Shown: positions 7,824-17,749, numbered from the stretch's first letter. The stretch: 64,000 nt of DNA from Halorientalis litorea (GCF_023028225.1 NZ_CP095482.1:682001-746000), one strand, 5' to 3'. The notes: generated by a model from the sequence alone, not told the origin. Numbers and translations: made by a program.

Positions 7824-8353
7824 GTTGGACTCTCCTCGGGGACGCCCTCACGCTTGTTCACCGCGCGGGCGAGCGTGAACAGGCAGTCCGACAGCCGGTT
7901 GAGGTAGACGATTGCGGCGTCGTTGACGCCCGCCTCCTCGGAGGCGAACGCGACGGCGCGTCGTTCGGCGCGGCGACAGACCGCCCGCGCTTGGTGGAGT
8001 CGCGCACCGGATTCGGACCCACTCGGGAGGATGAAGCGTTCGAGCGGGTCGAGTTCGTCGTCGTAGTCGTCTATCCACGACTCCACTTCGTCGACGTGTT
8101 CGTCCTGAATCCGGGGGTCGTCGTCCTCGGGCGCGGGGTTGGCGAAGTCGGCCTGCACGACGTGGAGGTGGTTCTGGACTTCGCGCAACTGGTCGTCGAT
8201 GTCGTCGTAGCCCGTGGGCCGAACCGTGCCGACGAGGGCGTTCAGTTCGTCCACCGTACCGTAGGCTTCGATGCGGGGACTCGCCTTCGAGACGCGGTCC
8301 ATGTTCCGCAGGTCCGTCATTCCCTCGTCGCCGCGGCCAGTGTAGATTTTCAT
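7817..8353 (-). CDS. pduO: ATP:cob(I)alamin adenosyltransferase, PduO type
   Basis: This 178-residue cytosolic enzyme transfers adenosine from ATP to cob(I)alamin to form adenosylcobalamin, the cofactor of the class II ribonucleotide reductase encoded at 53055-56216. Diagnostic features are the N-terminal nucleotide loop (MKIYTGRGDEGMT), the DELNALVG helix and the CRRAERRAV motif near residue 130 followed by YLNRLSDCLF. The frame is open to 9154, but the ATG at 8351-8353 gives the normal PduO length and start. The gene stands alone between convergent and divergent neighbours. The assignment is firm. Confidence 0.94.
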   Translation of the reverse strand: MKIYTGRGDEGMTDLRNMDRVSKASPRIEAYGTVDELNALVGTVRPTGYDDIDDQLREVQNHLHVVQADFANPAPEDDDPRIQDEHVDEVESWIDDYDDELDPLERFILPSGSESGARLHQARAVCRRAERRAVAFASEEAGVNDAAIVYLNRLSDCLFTLARAVNKREGVPEESPTY

Positions 8354-8429
8354 ATCGAACAGGAGGGCTGCCAGCGTCTTATAGCCCCACCCGCGGAGGT
8401 TTTGAGTCCCCCGCCCCCAGACAAGAACG

Positions 8430-9005
8430 ATGGCACTCACCCGGAGTCCAACACTCACTACCCTCTCCCTGTTCGTCGTGGTCCTGTTGCTCCAGTCCGT
8501 CGCGAGCGTCGGGGGCGTGCTCGCGGGACTGTTCGTCCTCTCGCCCCCGATTACGGCCAATCCGTGGACACTCGTGACGAGCGTGTACGCACACGCCGGG
8601 GTGGGCCACCTGCTGGCGAACGCCGTCGCCCTCCTCCTGCCGGGACTCCTCCTCGAACGGCAGACGACGGCGGTCCGCTTCCACGCGTTCTTCGTGACGG
8701 CGGGGGCACTCTCGGGTGTCGCGGAGGTCACCGTCGGGAGTCTCGTCGGCACCCCGACCGGCGTCCTCGGGGCGAGTGGGGCCGTCCTCGCAGTCATCGG
8801 GTACGTCGTCGCGGGCAACCGCCTGACCGACGCGGCCGTCGGCGGCGTCGCCGTCTCCGGGCGAGTGAAGGTGGCCGTCTTCGCCGTCGTGGCCGTCGCA
8901 GTCACCCTCGCCACGGGCGCGCCCGGCGTGGCCCTCGTCGCCCACTTCACGGGCCTGTTCGTTGGCTTGCTCGCTGGCCGGGCGCACCTCCTCCGTCGTG
9001 AGTGA
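8430..9005 (+). CDS. rhomboid-family intramembrane serine protease
   Basis: A 191-residue protein with six membrane spans. The rhomboid catalytic pair is visible as S116 in GASGAVLAVIGY and H172 in VAHFTGLFVG, and the oxyanion region HAGVGHLLANAVAL supplies H60 and N64. It should cleave membrane-spanning substrates; a haloarchaeal rhomboid has been linked to glycoprotein and S-layer maturation, but the substrate of this one is unknown. It diverges from the adenosyltransferase gene with 76 bp between the start codons. Confidence 0.9.
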   Translation: MALTRSPTLTTLSLFVVVLLLQSVASVGGVLAGLFVLSPPITANPWTLVTSVYAHAGVGHLLANAVALLLPGLLLERQTTAVRFHAFFVTAGALSGVAEVTVGSLVGTPTGVLGASGAVLAVIGYVVAGNRLTDAAVGGVAVSGRVKVAVFAVVAVAVTLATGAPGVALVAHFTGLFVGLLAGRAHLLRRE

Positions 9006-9063
9006 CGGGCCGCGGGCGAGACGGACCGGGCGAAATATGGTGGGCAGTGTCCAGTAGACGGGT

Positions 9064-9438
9064 ATGAGCGAATCGACACGGACACATCCGGTCCCCAGCG
9101 AACACGTCGAGACTGCCCGCGTGCGAAAGCAAGACACGTCACACCCGTCGGCACTCACCACAGACGACATCGACGCGCTCCTCGCCACCGTCGAAGCGGA
9201 GGCCGTCGGCATCCGTGAGACGCTCCGAGAGCGGGCGGCACGGACCGAGCGAGTCGAGACAGCCACCGGCGACGCCGTCGCGTACCTCGGCCCGGACACC
9301 TTCGACGCCGTGTTCGATGCGATGGGGCTCGGCGACTGCGTCCAGAAGTCGATGGCCCGCGTCGCCCACACCGAGGCGGCGGACGCCGCCGGCCTCGACG
9401 CCCCCGACCAAGTCGTCCTCGTCGGGACTCCCGATTGA
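9064..9438 (+). CDS. hypothetical acidic haloarchaeal protein
   Basis: A 124-residue soluble protein, acidic and Ala-rich, with helical segments (DDIDALLATVEAEAVGIRET at about 39-58) and one cysteine in GLGDCVQKS. I recognise no domain. Codon use is typical of the window, and the start at 9064 follows the ORF's only suitable ATG. It lies 58 bp downstream of the rhomboid gene on the same strand and may be co-transcribed. Confidence 0.6.
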   Translation: MSESTRTHPVPSEHVETARVRKQDTSHPSALTTDDIDALLATVEAEAVGIRETLRERAARTERVETATGDAVAYLGPDTFDAVFDAMGLGDCVQKSMARVAHTEAADAAGLDAPDQVVLVGTPD

Positions 9439-9588
9439 GAGGGGCGCGGCGACCGCTCGTCCGGGTTCCGTCTCCGCCCGGAGACGGTGAAGAGTTCACC
9501 CCCACGAAGTGGCCCTTCTGTATAGCGTGTGGTCGTTTACGTCGCGGGAACCGGGACGTTGAATTACCGGGGCGACCAACGGCGAAGC

Positions 9589-9759
9589 ATGAGTCTCGAA
9601 CGCGAACACGAGTGCCCGACGTGCGGAGAGACGAAGACGTTCTACCGGGCCGCCAGTACGGAGTTGCACCTCGGCGAGAAGGTCAAGTGGCACTGCCCGG
9701 ACTGTGACTACGGGTTCGTCACCATCGACGGTGCCGTGGACACCGGCGTGACTGCGTGA
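9589..9759 (+). CDS. small zinc-ribbon protein
   Basis: A 56-residue protein with two CxxC pairs, CPTCGE (residues 9-12) and CPDCDYG (near 36-39), forming a single treble-clef or zinc-ribbon site. The ATG at 9589 places the first CxxC close to the N-terminus, as in other haloarchaeal CPxCG micro-proteins; the longer frame from 9529 adds no conserved sequence. Such proteins are often nucleic-acid or protein adaptors. The role of this one is unknown. Confidence 0.72.
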   Translation: MSLEREHECPTCGETKTFYRAASTELHLGEKVKWHCPDCDYGFVTIDGAVDTGVTA

Positions 9760-10592
9760 CTCACCGCAGGGGTCTCTCGTCGGTGAGAAACTCGACACGT
9801 GTGTTGCCCACGTACTTACGTCGGATTCGAAGCAGGACTCTACAACGGGCCTGAGAGCCGTCTGTTTTCCTCCCGGCCCACAGTGCCGACGTGGCCAGTC
9901 CACGCGTAGACGGCGGCCCGACGAACACCCCATCCGACGCGGCTACGGCCAGTGGGTTCTACCGCAAGGCACGTCCTGTGACGGTCGGGTTTGTCGAGCA
10001 TACCGGGGCCGGATTGGCGTGTCGGCCGGCAGGTTAGTCGTCGGTCGGCACCACGCTGGAACGACCCTCGCTGTCGCGCCGAAACAGCGCGCCGCCCCAA
10101 CTAACTGCGCAGTGCCGAACAGTACAGACGGGGGTACGAAGACTGCGGAGAGATACGCATAGAGGACCCTGAGACCAGTCAACGGCCCGAACGACCCAAT
10201 CAGCAGGTTGACAGCGAGTACAAGCACACCCATGACGCAGGCGGTCGTCAGGAGACCGCCGGTCAGCGTGCCCCCTGTTCTGTGCCGAGTTACTGAATGC
10301 CGTTCCGACTGGCTCGACTTCGGGTTCGTACGTTCGGCTCTCCGACAGTGCTTCCCGAGCCACGTGACACAGTTCGACTCGTTCGGGTTTCTTACGGGCC
10401 AGTTCTCTGGGAGACGGAGAAAACAGTGGCGATACCGGAACGGTCACACTGTTTTCGCGAACACTCGGTACCGACGAAGTCGTACTGAAGTGGCGTTTGC
10501 AGCCCACACACTGGTCCGACGTACGAGTGACCGAGAGAATGATGTACAACGTTTAATGTTCGATACGGCAACACGGTAACAAGGAATTCTGG
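9760..10592. other. 833-bp interval without a firm gene; possible membrane-protein relic
   Basis: No ORF here has the codon bias of its neighbours. The only protein-like signal is on the minus strand around 10070-10270: the frame reads GVLVLAVNLLIGSFGPLTG and then LRVLYAYLSAVFVPPSVLFG, two plausible membrane spans that run in frame for about 65 residues and then lose hydrophobic character. I take it as a decayed or frameshifted small membrane protein gene. The stretch 10250-10592 is lower in GC and carries the promoter of the kinase gene at 10593. Confidence 0.4.
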
Positions 10593-12368
10593 ATGTCCGG
10601 TTATTTGCCGATCGGACTGTTATCGGTCCTCGCGACAGGAGTGACAGCGGTGCTGGTCGCTCGGCGGTTCGCGGCCCCGACCGCCAAGCTGCTCGCAGGT
10701 GTCTGCGTCTGTCTCGTCACCGTGGCCGTCTCTCAGGTAGTGGTGCTCACACCGTCACCGCTCAGGGAAGCACTCACGGCGACGACTGGCGTCGGCTTGC
10801 CCGGCGATTACTGGGTCGCAATCGCGCTAGGCCTCACGTTCCCTGCCGGTGGACTGTGGCTACTCTTCTCGATACAGTACACCGGTCGTGGCAGCAGACT
10901 CCGTCGTCAAGTCGGTGCCCTGACTGTAGCCGTGATCGGTTCGTTTTACGCGGGTGCAGTGTACGTCGTGTTCCAGACGGACGGTGGGCAGTCCGTCGCG
11001 ACCCTCGTTGCTGGTGTCTTCGCGTCCGGGCTGTTCTTCGTTTCACCACTCGCGAGCCTCGGAACCGTCCTAGTCATCGAGGCCGCGCTTCGCCGGAACG
11101 CCGTTCCGTTGCAGGAGGGCGTGACGCTCGCCGCCGGCGGGGTACTGTTCGTGTACGCACCCATCGTCGCGTTCAACCTCGACATGCCGGTCGCTGTCCC
11201 GACGTTCCTCATCGGTGCGTCGTTCGCTTTCGGGATTGCAGTCGAGAGGTACCCGGTGTTCGAGACACTGCCGCGTGCACGGATTGCCGCCCGAGACCGA
11301 CTCTTCAACGAGACGGACGACGCCATCGTCCTCGTCGACGATCAAACCCGTGTGGTCGAACTGAACCCGGCGGCAGAGTCGCTGTTCGGTATCGACTCCG
11401 CCGACACCCTACAGCGGAGTTTACACGAGGTCTTCCCTGCCGCACCACCTCCTGCTGAACTCGCTGCGGCTGATACCCCCTCTGTGTTCCGACTCGGAGG
11501 ACGCCGTATCGAAGTGACTACCAGCCGGGTGGTCGGCGAGTATGGAGCATCCGTCGGGCACCTGTTCGTTTGCAGAGACGTGACTGACCGGCAGCGACGC
11601 GACCGTCGCCTCCGAGTACTCACGCGGTTCCTCGCTGAAACTGTGGGGCAGCGAGCAGTGGGAGTCGTAGACCAAGTGGACCGACTGACCGACAGCGAGA
11701 GAGGTGCATCCGGGGTGCGAGACGACGCCCCCTCGACAGCGGTCGCCGAAGATATCCGCCAGACAACGGCGTTACTGGACCGCTTGGCCGCTACGACACG
11801 TCGCCTCGACCGCGCACTGTCGACCCGGGGGAGTGGGCCGAGCGATGTGGAAACTCTGGCACGAGATTTCGCTGCAGAGCGGGCGCAGGTAACACTGACC
11901 GTCGAAGGTGCCGGTTCGGAAACCACCGCGGCGGTCGATTCCGAGGTTTTACTGGCCGTTCTCGACCTCCTGCTCGAAGACCTGCTCACCCGAGGTGTGA
12001 GCAGCCTCCAGCTCACAGTTCGGCCGTCCCGTGACCCCGGCCCAGTGATAGAACTCCGTGAGGAGCCGTCTCCGTCCGGTGACGGACGTGAAACGGGGCA
12101 GGACGCTGTCGGACCGTCCGACGACCGAGGTGGAACGATGTCACAGTCGGCGTCGCGTACAGAGCCGGCAATCGTGTTGAGTCGGCTCGCCCTCGAACAC
12201 GCGGGGGGGACCGTCGAACAGCGAGACGAAAGGTCGCTCAGGATACAGCTCCGGACGGACAGTCCGGGAGCCACGAGTAGTCTCGTCTCAGATGACGGTC
12301 GAGGAGACGGGACTTCCGGAACTCAAGCACGGACTCGGCCCGAGAAAAAAGAGGAGGAGCCACAATGA
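10593..12368 (+). CDS. histidine-kinase-like membrane PAS protein lacking kinase motifs
   Basis: This 591-residue protein starts with a seven-span membrane domain (about 1-225) of the type found in haloarchaeal sensor kinases, followed by a PAS domain (about 235-345: NETDDAIVLVDDQ, ending CRDVTDRQRR). The region where the HisKA H-box should sit (RLRVLTRFLAETVGQ) has no histidine, and the catalytic domain is vestigial, with no recognisable N-box, DNGPG or GSGVGL motif. It therefore looks like a sensor that cannot phosphorylate itself. Its last 4 bp (ATGA) overlap the start of a similar, apparently active kinase, so the two are co-translated and could form a heteromeric sensor. That pairing is an inference. 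Confidence 0.8.
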   Translation: MSGYLPIGLLSVLATGVTAVLVARRFAAPTAKLLAGVCVCLVTVAVSQVVVLTPSPLREALTATTGVGLPGDYWVAIALGLTFPAGGLWLLFSIQYTGRGSRLRRQVGALTVAVIGSFYAGAVYVVFQTDGGQSVATLVAGVFASGLFFVSPLASLGTVLVIEAALRRNAVPLQEGVTLAAGGVLFVYAPIVAFNLDMPVAVPTFLIGASFAFGIAVERYPVFETLPRARIAARDRLFNETDDAIVLVDDQTRVVELNPAAESLFGIDSADTLQRSLHEVFPAAPPPAELAAADTPSVFRLGGRRIEVTTSRVVGEYGASVGHLFVCRDVTDRQRRDRRLRVLTRFLAETVGQRAVGVVDQVDRLTDSERGASGVRDDAPSTAVAEDIRQTTALLDRLAATTRRLDRALSTRGSGPSDVETLARDFAAERAQVTLTVEGAGSETTAAVDSEVLLAVLDLLLEDLLTRGVSSLQLTVRPSRDPGPVIELREEPSPSGDGRETGQDAVGPSDDRGGTMSQSASRTEPAIVLSRLALEHAGGTVEQRDERSLRIQLRTDSPGATSSLVSDDGRGDGTSGTQARTRPEKKEEEPQ

Positions 12369-13975
12369 ACGTGATTCGGTTGCTCGTAGGGACCGCTGTC
12401 TGTGTCACGTTGATTGTCGCAGCAGGTATCGCAGTGGACCGTCGCGACAGCCCGAGTACGTACTCGTTCGCGGTCCTGTGTCTCCTGCTCGGTGCATTCG
12501 CGCTCCTGTCTGCCGTTCCCTTCGGTGACATCACCGGGTTGGCAGGTCTCCGAATCGTCGTCCTCGAGTTCTTGACCGTGGCGTGGCTGCTCTTTGCGAG
12601 CACGTACACCGGGCGTGGACCAGCTATCTCCCGTCCGCTTCTCGCTGGAGCGCTTGGGTTCGCGGTTGCAGTCGTCCTCGGCATCGGAGTGGGGACGATC
12701 GCGCCACTGGAGTTCCGTCCGTTCATCTTCGTGGCGAACTTCGTTCTCCAGTCACTCGCGGTCGCGTTCGGACTGTATGGCCTATTCATCGCCAGTCGGT
12801 CGGTGTTCGTCTACGACGACCTGACGTCGGGCGGAGTGGTACTCGTCGGCTCACTCGCGGTCGCGTTCGTCTCACTCAGCATCCTGCTCACTCTGAGGAG
12901 AGCCGTAGGGCAGCGGGCCACACTGGACGTCTCGCTGGCAGTGCTGTCGGTAGTTGCACTGTCTGTCCTCGTCGCTACCTACCGGTCTCAGGTGTTCACT
13001 GGTGGTTCCAGTACCGGGTACCGCGCGCGCGAGCAAGTACTTGAGGAGATGGACGACGCCGTCGCCATCGTAGACAGGGCGGGCCGGATAGTCGACTGCA
13101 ACGGCTCGTTCGAAGCGATGTTCGAGGTCGGCCGACGACAGGCGGTTGGGAAATCAATCGATGCTGACGTCGATTCGCTCTCCGCGGGTGAAACGGCCTC
13201 GCTCGTGACGAGCAACGGGCACCGGGAGTGTGCTGTCGAGCGAACGGTGTTGACCGCCCCCAACGGCACGTCGATTGGCACGGCGTACCGGATCAGGGAT
13301 GTGACTGACCGTCGGACCCACGAGCAACGACTGGAGGTGCTCGACAGGGTACTCCGGCACAACCTCCGCAACGACCTCGACGCGATTCGCGGGTTCGCGG
13401 AGGCACTGGAAACGGAGGCGAGTACCGTCGACCCCGTCGAGCTTGGGGCCCGAATCAGAGAGACGGCGTCGGACCTGTCCGACACCTGTTCGACTGTCGA
13501 GCAGAGTGAACAGCTACTCGGCCGCGAACAACTCGACCCAGTCGCTCTCGATACCCGTTCGCTGGTTCGTGACGTACTCGGCCAGCTCACCGAGGAGTTT
13601 CCAGGTTCCGGGGTGCTGCAGGCTGAAGACGCACCGACCGTTCGGACAGACCCCAGCATCGTCGAGGCTGTCGTCCGTGAAGTCGTCGAGAACGGTCTGG
13701 AACACGGCCCTGGGGCAGAGGCCCGCGTGGTGGTCGAACTGGAGCGGTCCCCGGAGGGAGCCGAAATCACAATCCGGGACAACGGCCCGGGTATTCCCGA
13801 CCGAGAGGCCGCCGTGCTGCTCGACGGCGAGGAGACGCCGCTCCAGCACGGGAGCGGCGTCGGTCTCTGGCTCGTCGACTGGGGGTTGTCGCGTCTCGGC
13901 GGGACCCTCGAAGTTCAGACGGACGGCTGTGTCGGCAGTGTCGTTACGCTCACCGTGCCCGACGCTTCACTGTAA
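12365..13975 (+). CDS. membrane PAS sensor histidine kinase
   Basis: A 536-residue kinase with a seven-span N-terminal sensor (about 1-210), PAS domain (about 222-320), a HisKA H-box with H332 in VLRHNLRNDLD, and a complete HATPase domain: N-box EVVENGLEHG (near 440-450), G1 box DNGPGIP (near 485) and G2 box GSGVGLWL (near 507). It should autophosphorylate at H332 and pass phosphate to an unlinked response regulator. No receiver gene is adjacent. It follows the degenerate homologue with a 4-bp overlap, and the two share the same domain layout, which suggests descent from a tandem duplication. Confidence 0.93.
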   Translation: MNVIRLLVGTAVCVTLIVAAGIAVDRRDSPSTYSFAVLCLLLGAFALLSAVPFGDITGLAGLRIVVLEFLTVAWLLFASTYTGRGPAISRPLLAGALGFAVAVVLGIGVGTIAPLEFRPFIFVANFVLQSLAVAFGLYGLFIASRSVFVYDDLTSGGVVLVGSLAVAFVSLSILLTLRRAVGQRATLDVSLAVLSVVALSVLVATYRSQVFTGGSSTGYRAREQVLEEMDDAVAIVDRAGRIVDCNGSFEAMFEVGRRQAVGKSIDADVDSLSAGETASLVTSNGHRECAVERTVLTAPNGTSIGTAYRIRDVTDRRTHEQRLEVLDRVLRHNLRNDLDAIRGFAEALETEASTVDPVELGARIRETASDLSDTCSTVEQSEQLLGREQLDPVALDTRSLVRDVLGQLTEEFPGSGVLQAEDAPTVRTDPSIVEAVVREVVENGLEHGPGAEARVVVELERSPEGAEITIRDNGPGIPDREAAVLLDGEETPLQHGSGVGLWLVDWGLSRLGGTLEVQTDGCVGSVVTLTVPDASL

Positions 13976-14232
13976 TTGGAGCTGGTGGTGACAGGGACCC
14001 TGTCGAACGTCGACGATGGGTCCGCCGTGGAGGCTGTTCGTGTCCCGTCGACAACCGCAGCACACGACGCCCGTCCCGCGCGAGTGCGGCGGTCGGGTGG
14101 CCGTCCGCTCGGCCGGCCAGCGCGGTTGCGTACCGGCGGCACCGAGCTCCGGCACGGCCACACAGCTACCCGTGTTTTTGACCCTGAAACAGGCCACCCC
14201 GAACTAACACCGGTTGGGTACAATAATCGAAT

Positions 14233-14346
14233 ATGAGCCCGATTGAGGTAGCCCTGACCACGGTGTTTTTGATTGCATTCGGCTTCCACATCCTCCTGTG
14301 GTTCCTGAAAGACAGCACCGGATTGAACAGTGAGTGGTGGGCATGA
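14233..14346 (+). CDS. 37-residue single-span membrane microprotein
   Basis: A short ORF encodes MSPIEVALTTVFLIAFGFHI followed by LLWFLKDSTGLNSEWWA. One hydrophobic helix (about residues 6-25) is flanked by an acidic N-terminus and a Trp-rich polar tail, the layout of real membrane microproteins. It sits in an otherwise gene-free stretch downstream of the kinase genes. The next plus-strand gene starts 219 bp downstream. Translation is unproven, and no family is recognised. Confidence 0.5.
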   Translation: MSPIEVALTTVFLIAFGFHILLWFLKDSTGLNSEWWA

Positions 14347-14565
14347 GTACCACTGTAGTGCGTTCGGTGTGACTGGCCGAGTTGGCAAATTCCTCCCAGC
14401 GAGTACGGACACGGACAGCCGTGCGTGCGGGGACACGCCGGCCGGACACACCCACTCGGGACCGACCGAGTCGGTCTGGCCGGTATAAACTGCTTTTCAC
14501 GATATGAAATCTGTGACGCGGACGCGACCACAAACGACACGAACGGCGACGCCGTAGGTGGAGCC

Positions 14566-14868
14566 ATGTCGGAATCGGACGATACAGCGGCGACGGCGGA
14601 CGAGCGAACGACTATCCGGGCCGGCCGGGATTTCGAGCGGGAGTATCGGCTCGATGCGAGCGAGGCCGGCCGGTTTCTCGTCGAGTTGGGCGAACAACTT
14701 CAGAACGACGAGGAGTTGACCGTCGCGACCGACGAGTGGACACTGCCGTTCGCGTTCGGCGAACCAGTCGGGCTAGAGATAGATTTCGACGGTGTCGGCG
14801 ACCCGGAACTGGAAATCGAACTCGAACTGCCGGGCCGGACCGACGAGCAGGCACCGAATATCGAGTAG
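14566..14868 (+). CDS. amphi-Trp domain protein
   Basis: A 100-residue acidic protein with the haloarchaeal/bacterial amphi-Trp domain: FEREYRLDASEAGRFLVELG (about 26-45), then EWTLPFAFGEPVGLEIDF and a final beta strand LEIELELPG. The family is small and of unknown function. The ATG at 14566 is used because the preceding 47 codons of open frame are not protein-like. It is convergent with gcvPB, the two stop codons lying 3 bp apart. Confidence 0.8.
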   Translation: MSESDDTAATADERTTIRAGRDFEREYRLDASEAGRFLVELGEQLQNDEELTVATDEWTLPFAFGEPVGLEIDFDGVGDPELEIELELPGRTDEQAPNIE

Positions 14869-14871
14869 GCG

Positions 14872-16329
14872 TCAGTCCTCAAGAGCCTGCCACGACAGTC
14901 GGGGAGTGCGGGCCGCGGCGACTTGGTCGATACGGCGGGCACTGGTCCGTCGAGGCGCGTCCTCGACAGTCTCGGCGTCCTCGCCCGCCACGGCGTTGAA
15001 CGCGGCCGCCAGCTGGTCGAGTGACCGCTTGGTCTCGACTTCCGTCGGTTCGGTCATCAGTGCCTCGGGCACGGCTTCGGGCCACTTCGTCGTCGGTGGG
15101 TGGACGCCGTAGTCGAGCATCCGCTTTGCGGCGTCGGCGGCGTCCTGTTCGCCCGCGCTGGCGACGAACTCGTGGTGGAAGGGACCGAACGGTATCTCGT
15201 AGTCCACCTGCTCGGCGAGGTAGTTCGCGTTCAGGACGGCCTTCGCGCTGGCGTCGGCAAGCCCCGTGTCCCCGAGGCGAGCGATGTAGGCGTACGCCTT
15301 CACCAACACCAGCCAGTTGCCGTGGAACCCGTGGACCTTCCCGATAGACTGGTCGGGGTCGTACAACTCGAAGGCCAGCCCGTCACCCGCACCGTCGGCC
15401 GGTCGGACGTGTGGACTCGGGAGGAACGGCGCGAGTTCCTCGGTGACGCCGACCGGTCCCGCGCCGGGGCCGCCGCCGCCGTGGGGCGTGGCGAACGTCT
15501 TGTGGACGTTGTAGTGCATCACGTCGAAGCCCATATCGCCGGGCCGGGCACGGCCCAGCAGGGCGTTGAGATTGGCCCCGTCGTAGTAGAGGAGGCCGCC
15601 CGCGTCGTGGACGATGTCGGCTATCTCGCGGATGTCGCGCTCGAACAGGCCGAGCGTGTTGGGGTTGGTCAGCATCAGCGCGGCGGTGTCCTCGCCCACG
15701 GCGGCGTCGAGGGCGTCGAGGTCGACGCGGCCGTCCTCGCTCGCGGGCAGTTCGAGCACGTCGTAGCCCGCGAGTGCCGCGCTGGCGAAGTTGGTCCCGT
15801 GCGCGCCGGCCGGGACGACCACCTCGGAGCGGTCCTCGCCGTTGGCCTCGTGGTAGGCTTTCGCCACGAGGATACCCGTGTACTCGCCGGCCGCACCCGC
15901 GGGCGGTTGGAGCGTCACCGCGTCCATCCCGCCGATGCGCCCGAGGTAGTCCTGCAAGTGGTAGTAGAGTTCCAGCGTCCCCTGAACCGACCGCTCGGAG
16001 CGGGCCGGGTGGACGCCGGCGGCGGGGAGCGCGGCCACGTCCTCGGTGAACTTGGGGTTGTACTTCATCGTACAGGACCCCAGCGGGAACGGGCCACTCT
16101 CGACGCCGTAGTTCATCTGTGAGAGGCGCGTGTAGTGGCGGGCCAGTTCCGGTTCCGAGAGCGCGGGGAGTTCGAGGGAGTCCCGCGTCAGGTCGTCCGG
16201 AAGCGGACTGTCCTCGATGTCGACGGCCGTCGTGTCCTTCTCCGAGAGGAGCGGTTCGTACCGTGTCTCGTCGGCCGTCCAGCGCGCTTGGTCGTAGGTC
16301 AGCGCGTCGTTTGCCTCGTCGTCGCTCAT
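14872..16329 (-). CDS. gcvPB: glycine dehydrogenase (decarboxylating) subunit 2
   Basis: The 485-residue PLP-bearing subunit of the split P-protein of the glycine cleavage system. The Schiff-base lysine is K277 in [16 protein letters not shown], and the glycine-rich loop that follows is intact. With GcvPA it decarboxylates glycine and transfers the aminomethyl group to lipoyl-GcvH. The start ATG (16327-16329) overlaps the gcvPA stop by 4 bp (ATGA), which sets the start and implies coupled translation of the two subunits. Length is normal for the archaeal split form. Confidence 0.96.
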   Translation of the reverse strand: MSDDEANDALTYDQARWTADETRYEPLLSEKDTTAVDIEDSPLPDDLTRDSLELPALSEPELARHYTRLSQMNYGVESGPFPLGSCTMKYNPKFTEDVAALPAAGVHPARSERSVQGTLELYYHLQDYLGRIGGMDAVTLQPPAGAAGEYTGILVAKAYHEANGEDRSEVVVPAGAHGTNFASAALAGYDVLELPASEDGRVDLDALDAAVGEDTAALMLTNPNTLGLFERDIREIADIVHDAGGLLYYDGANLNALLGRARPGDMGFDVMHYNVHKTFATPHGGGGPGAGPVGVTEELAPFLPSPHVRPADGAGDGLAFELYDPDQSIGKVHGFHGNWLVLVKAYAYIARLGDTGLADASAKAVLNANYLAEQVDYEIPFGPFHHEFVASAGEQDAADAAKRMLDYGVHPPTTKWPEAVPEALMTEPTEVETKRSLDQLAAAFNAVAGEDAETVEDAPRRTSARRIDQVAAARTPRLSWQALED

Positions 16330-17663
16330 CGGGCCACCTCCCGGAGCGCGGCGACGAACCCGTCCGTCCGGTCGGCCGTCGTGTCCGTCACACAGATTTG
16401 GACGAGGTGGTCGTCGACGGCGTGGACGGCGAACCCCTCGGCTTCGAGGTCGGCGACGACCGCCGGTGCCGGTTGGTCGGTCCGGGCGCAGAACTCCCGG
16501 AAGTGGTGCCGGTCGTGGACCGGAGCCTGTACGCCCCGTACGTCGTCGACGCGGGCAGCGAGCGACTCGGCCGCCCGCACGCAGTCCTCGGCCAACTCGA
16601 CCAGGCCGTCGGGGCCGAGCCACGCCGCGTGGATGGCCGCCCGGAGCGCGACCCACGCCTGATTCGTACAGATATTGGAGGTGGCCCGCTCCTTGCGGAT
16701 GTGCTGTTCACGTGTCTGCAGGGTCAGCGTGTAGGCGCGGCGGCCGCTCGCGTCCTCGCCGGCACCGACCAGTCGGCCGGGGACCTGCCGGAGGTAGTCC
16801 TCGCGGCAGGCGAACATCCCCAGTCCCATCCCGTAAGCGGTGCCCATCCCGAGCGTGCTGGCGTCACCGACCACCACGTCCGCACCTACGTCGGCCGGTC
16901 GCTCCAAGAGCGAGAGGGCCACCGGGTCCGACCCGAGACAGAACAGCGCGTCGTGGGCGTCGGCGACCGCACCGACGGCGGCCAGTCGCTCCTCTATCGC
17001 CCCCCGGACGGTGGGCGTCTCCGCGTAGACGAACGCAACGTCGTCGTCGGTGATTCCTTCGAGGGCAGCCACGTCGGCGGTCCCGTCGGTCATCGGGTAC
17101 GTCTCGACGGTCATTCCGACGCCGCTGGCGTAGTTCTCCAGCACCTCACGGCGACCGTCGGCGAGCAGTTCGGGGACCAGCGCGCGGTCACCGGAGACGC
17201 TGCGGACGCGTTGGGAGAGCGTCGCCGCTTCCCCGAGTGCCGTCGCGGCGTCGTACATCGAGCAGTTCGCCACGTCGAGTCCCGTGAGTTCGACCAGCAG
17301 CGACTGATACTCGAAGAGTACCTGCAGAAAGCCCTGTGCGACTTCGGGTTGGTACTGCGTGTAGGAGGTCAGAAACTCCGAGCGGTCGGCGAGGTGGTCG
17401 ACCAGCGACGGGACGTAGTGGTCGTAGTGGCCCCGTCCCAGAAACTCGGTCAGGTCGTCGTTGCGGCCGAGCAGTCGGCGCAGTTCGGCCCGAATCTCCC
17501 GTTCACTCCGCGAGTCGATGTCGAACTCGCCGTCGAAGTGAACCGGGTCGGGGATGTCGAACAGTGCTTCCTCGGTGCCGGCACCGACCGCGTCGAGCAT
17601 CGCGGCCGTCTCGGCGTCGGTGTGGGGTGCGTACGGACTCCCGCGTGTGTCGTTTCCGGTCAT
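16326..17663 (-). CDS. gcvPA: glycine dehydrogenase (decarboxylating) subunit 1
   Basis: A 445-residue N-terminal half of the split P-protein. It keeps the fold of a PLP enzyme but not the cofactor lysine, as expected for subunit 1. Family landmarks include [11 protein letters not shown] at the N-terminus, the [12 protein letters not shown] segment, and the motif [11 protein letters not shown] near residue 335. It opens a two-gene unit with gcvPB. The ATG at 17663 is 87 bp downstream of the antiporter stop on the same strand, so transcription may continue from gcvTH through the antiporter, or start in this gap. Confidence 0.95.
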   Translation of the reverse strand: MTGNDTRGSPYAPHTDAETAAMLDAVGAGTEEALFDIPDPVHFDGEFDIDSRSEREIRAELRRLLGRNDDLTEFLGRGHYDHYVPSLVDHLADRSEFLTSYTQYQPEVAQGFLQVLFEYQSLLVELTGLDVANCSMYDAATALGEAATLSQRVRSVSGDRALVPELLADGRREVLENYASGVGMTVETYPMTDGTADVAALEGITDDDVAFVYAETPTVRGAIEERLAAVGAVADAHDALFCLGSDPVALSLLERPADVGADVVVGDASTLGMGTAYGMGLGMFACREDYLRQVPGRLVGAGEDASGRRAYTLTLQTREQHIRKERATSNICTNQAWVALRAAIHAAWLGPDGLVELAEDCVRAAESLAARVDDVRGVQAPVHDRHHFREFCARTDQPAPAVVADLEAEGFAVHAVDDHLVQICVTDTTADRTDGFVAALREVAR

Positions 17664-17749
17664 GGTGTCTGGTATCGCCGGACTGGCCGGCGACGGTGTG
17701 ATAACCGGCTGTAACGGCCGTTCGCATAAGGGTCTCCCGGTTCCGGCGG

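Noticed and set aside
10593-12368. Calling the first kinase-like gene a pseudogene
   Set aside because: The frame is intact over 591 codons, and it overlaps the next gene by 4 bp. Only the catalytic motifs are lost, which fits a maintained non-catalytic protein better than decay.
15100-17714. Long plus-strand frames opposite gcvPB and gcvPA
   Set aside because: Mirror frames of well-recognised genes. No domain or start signal.
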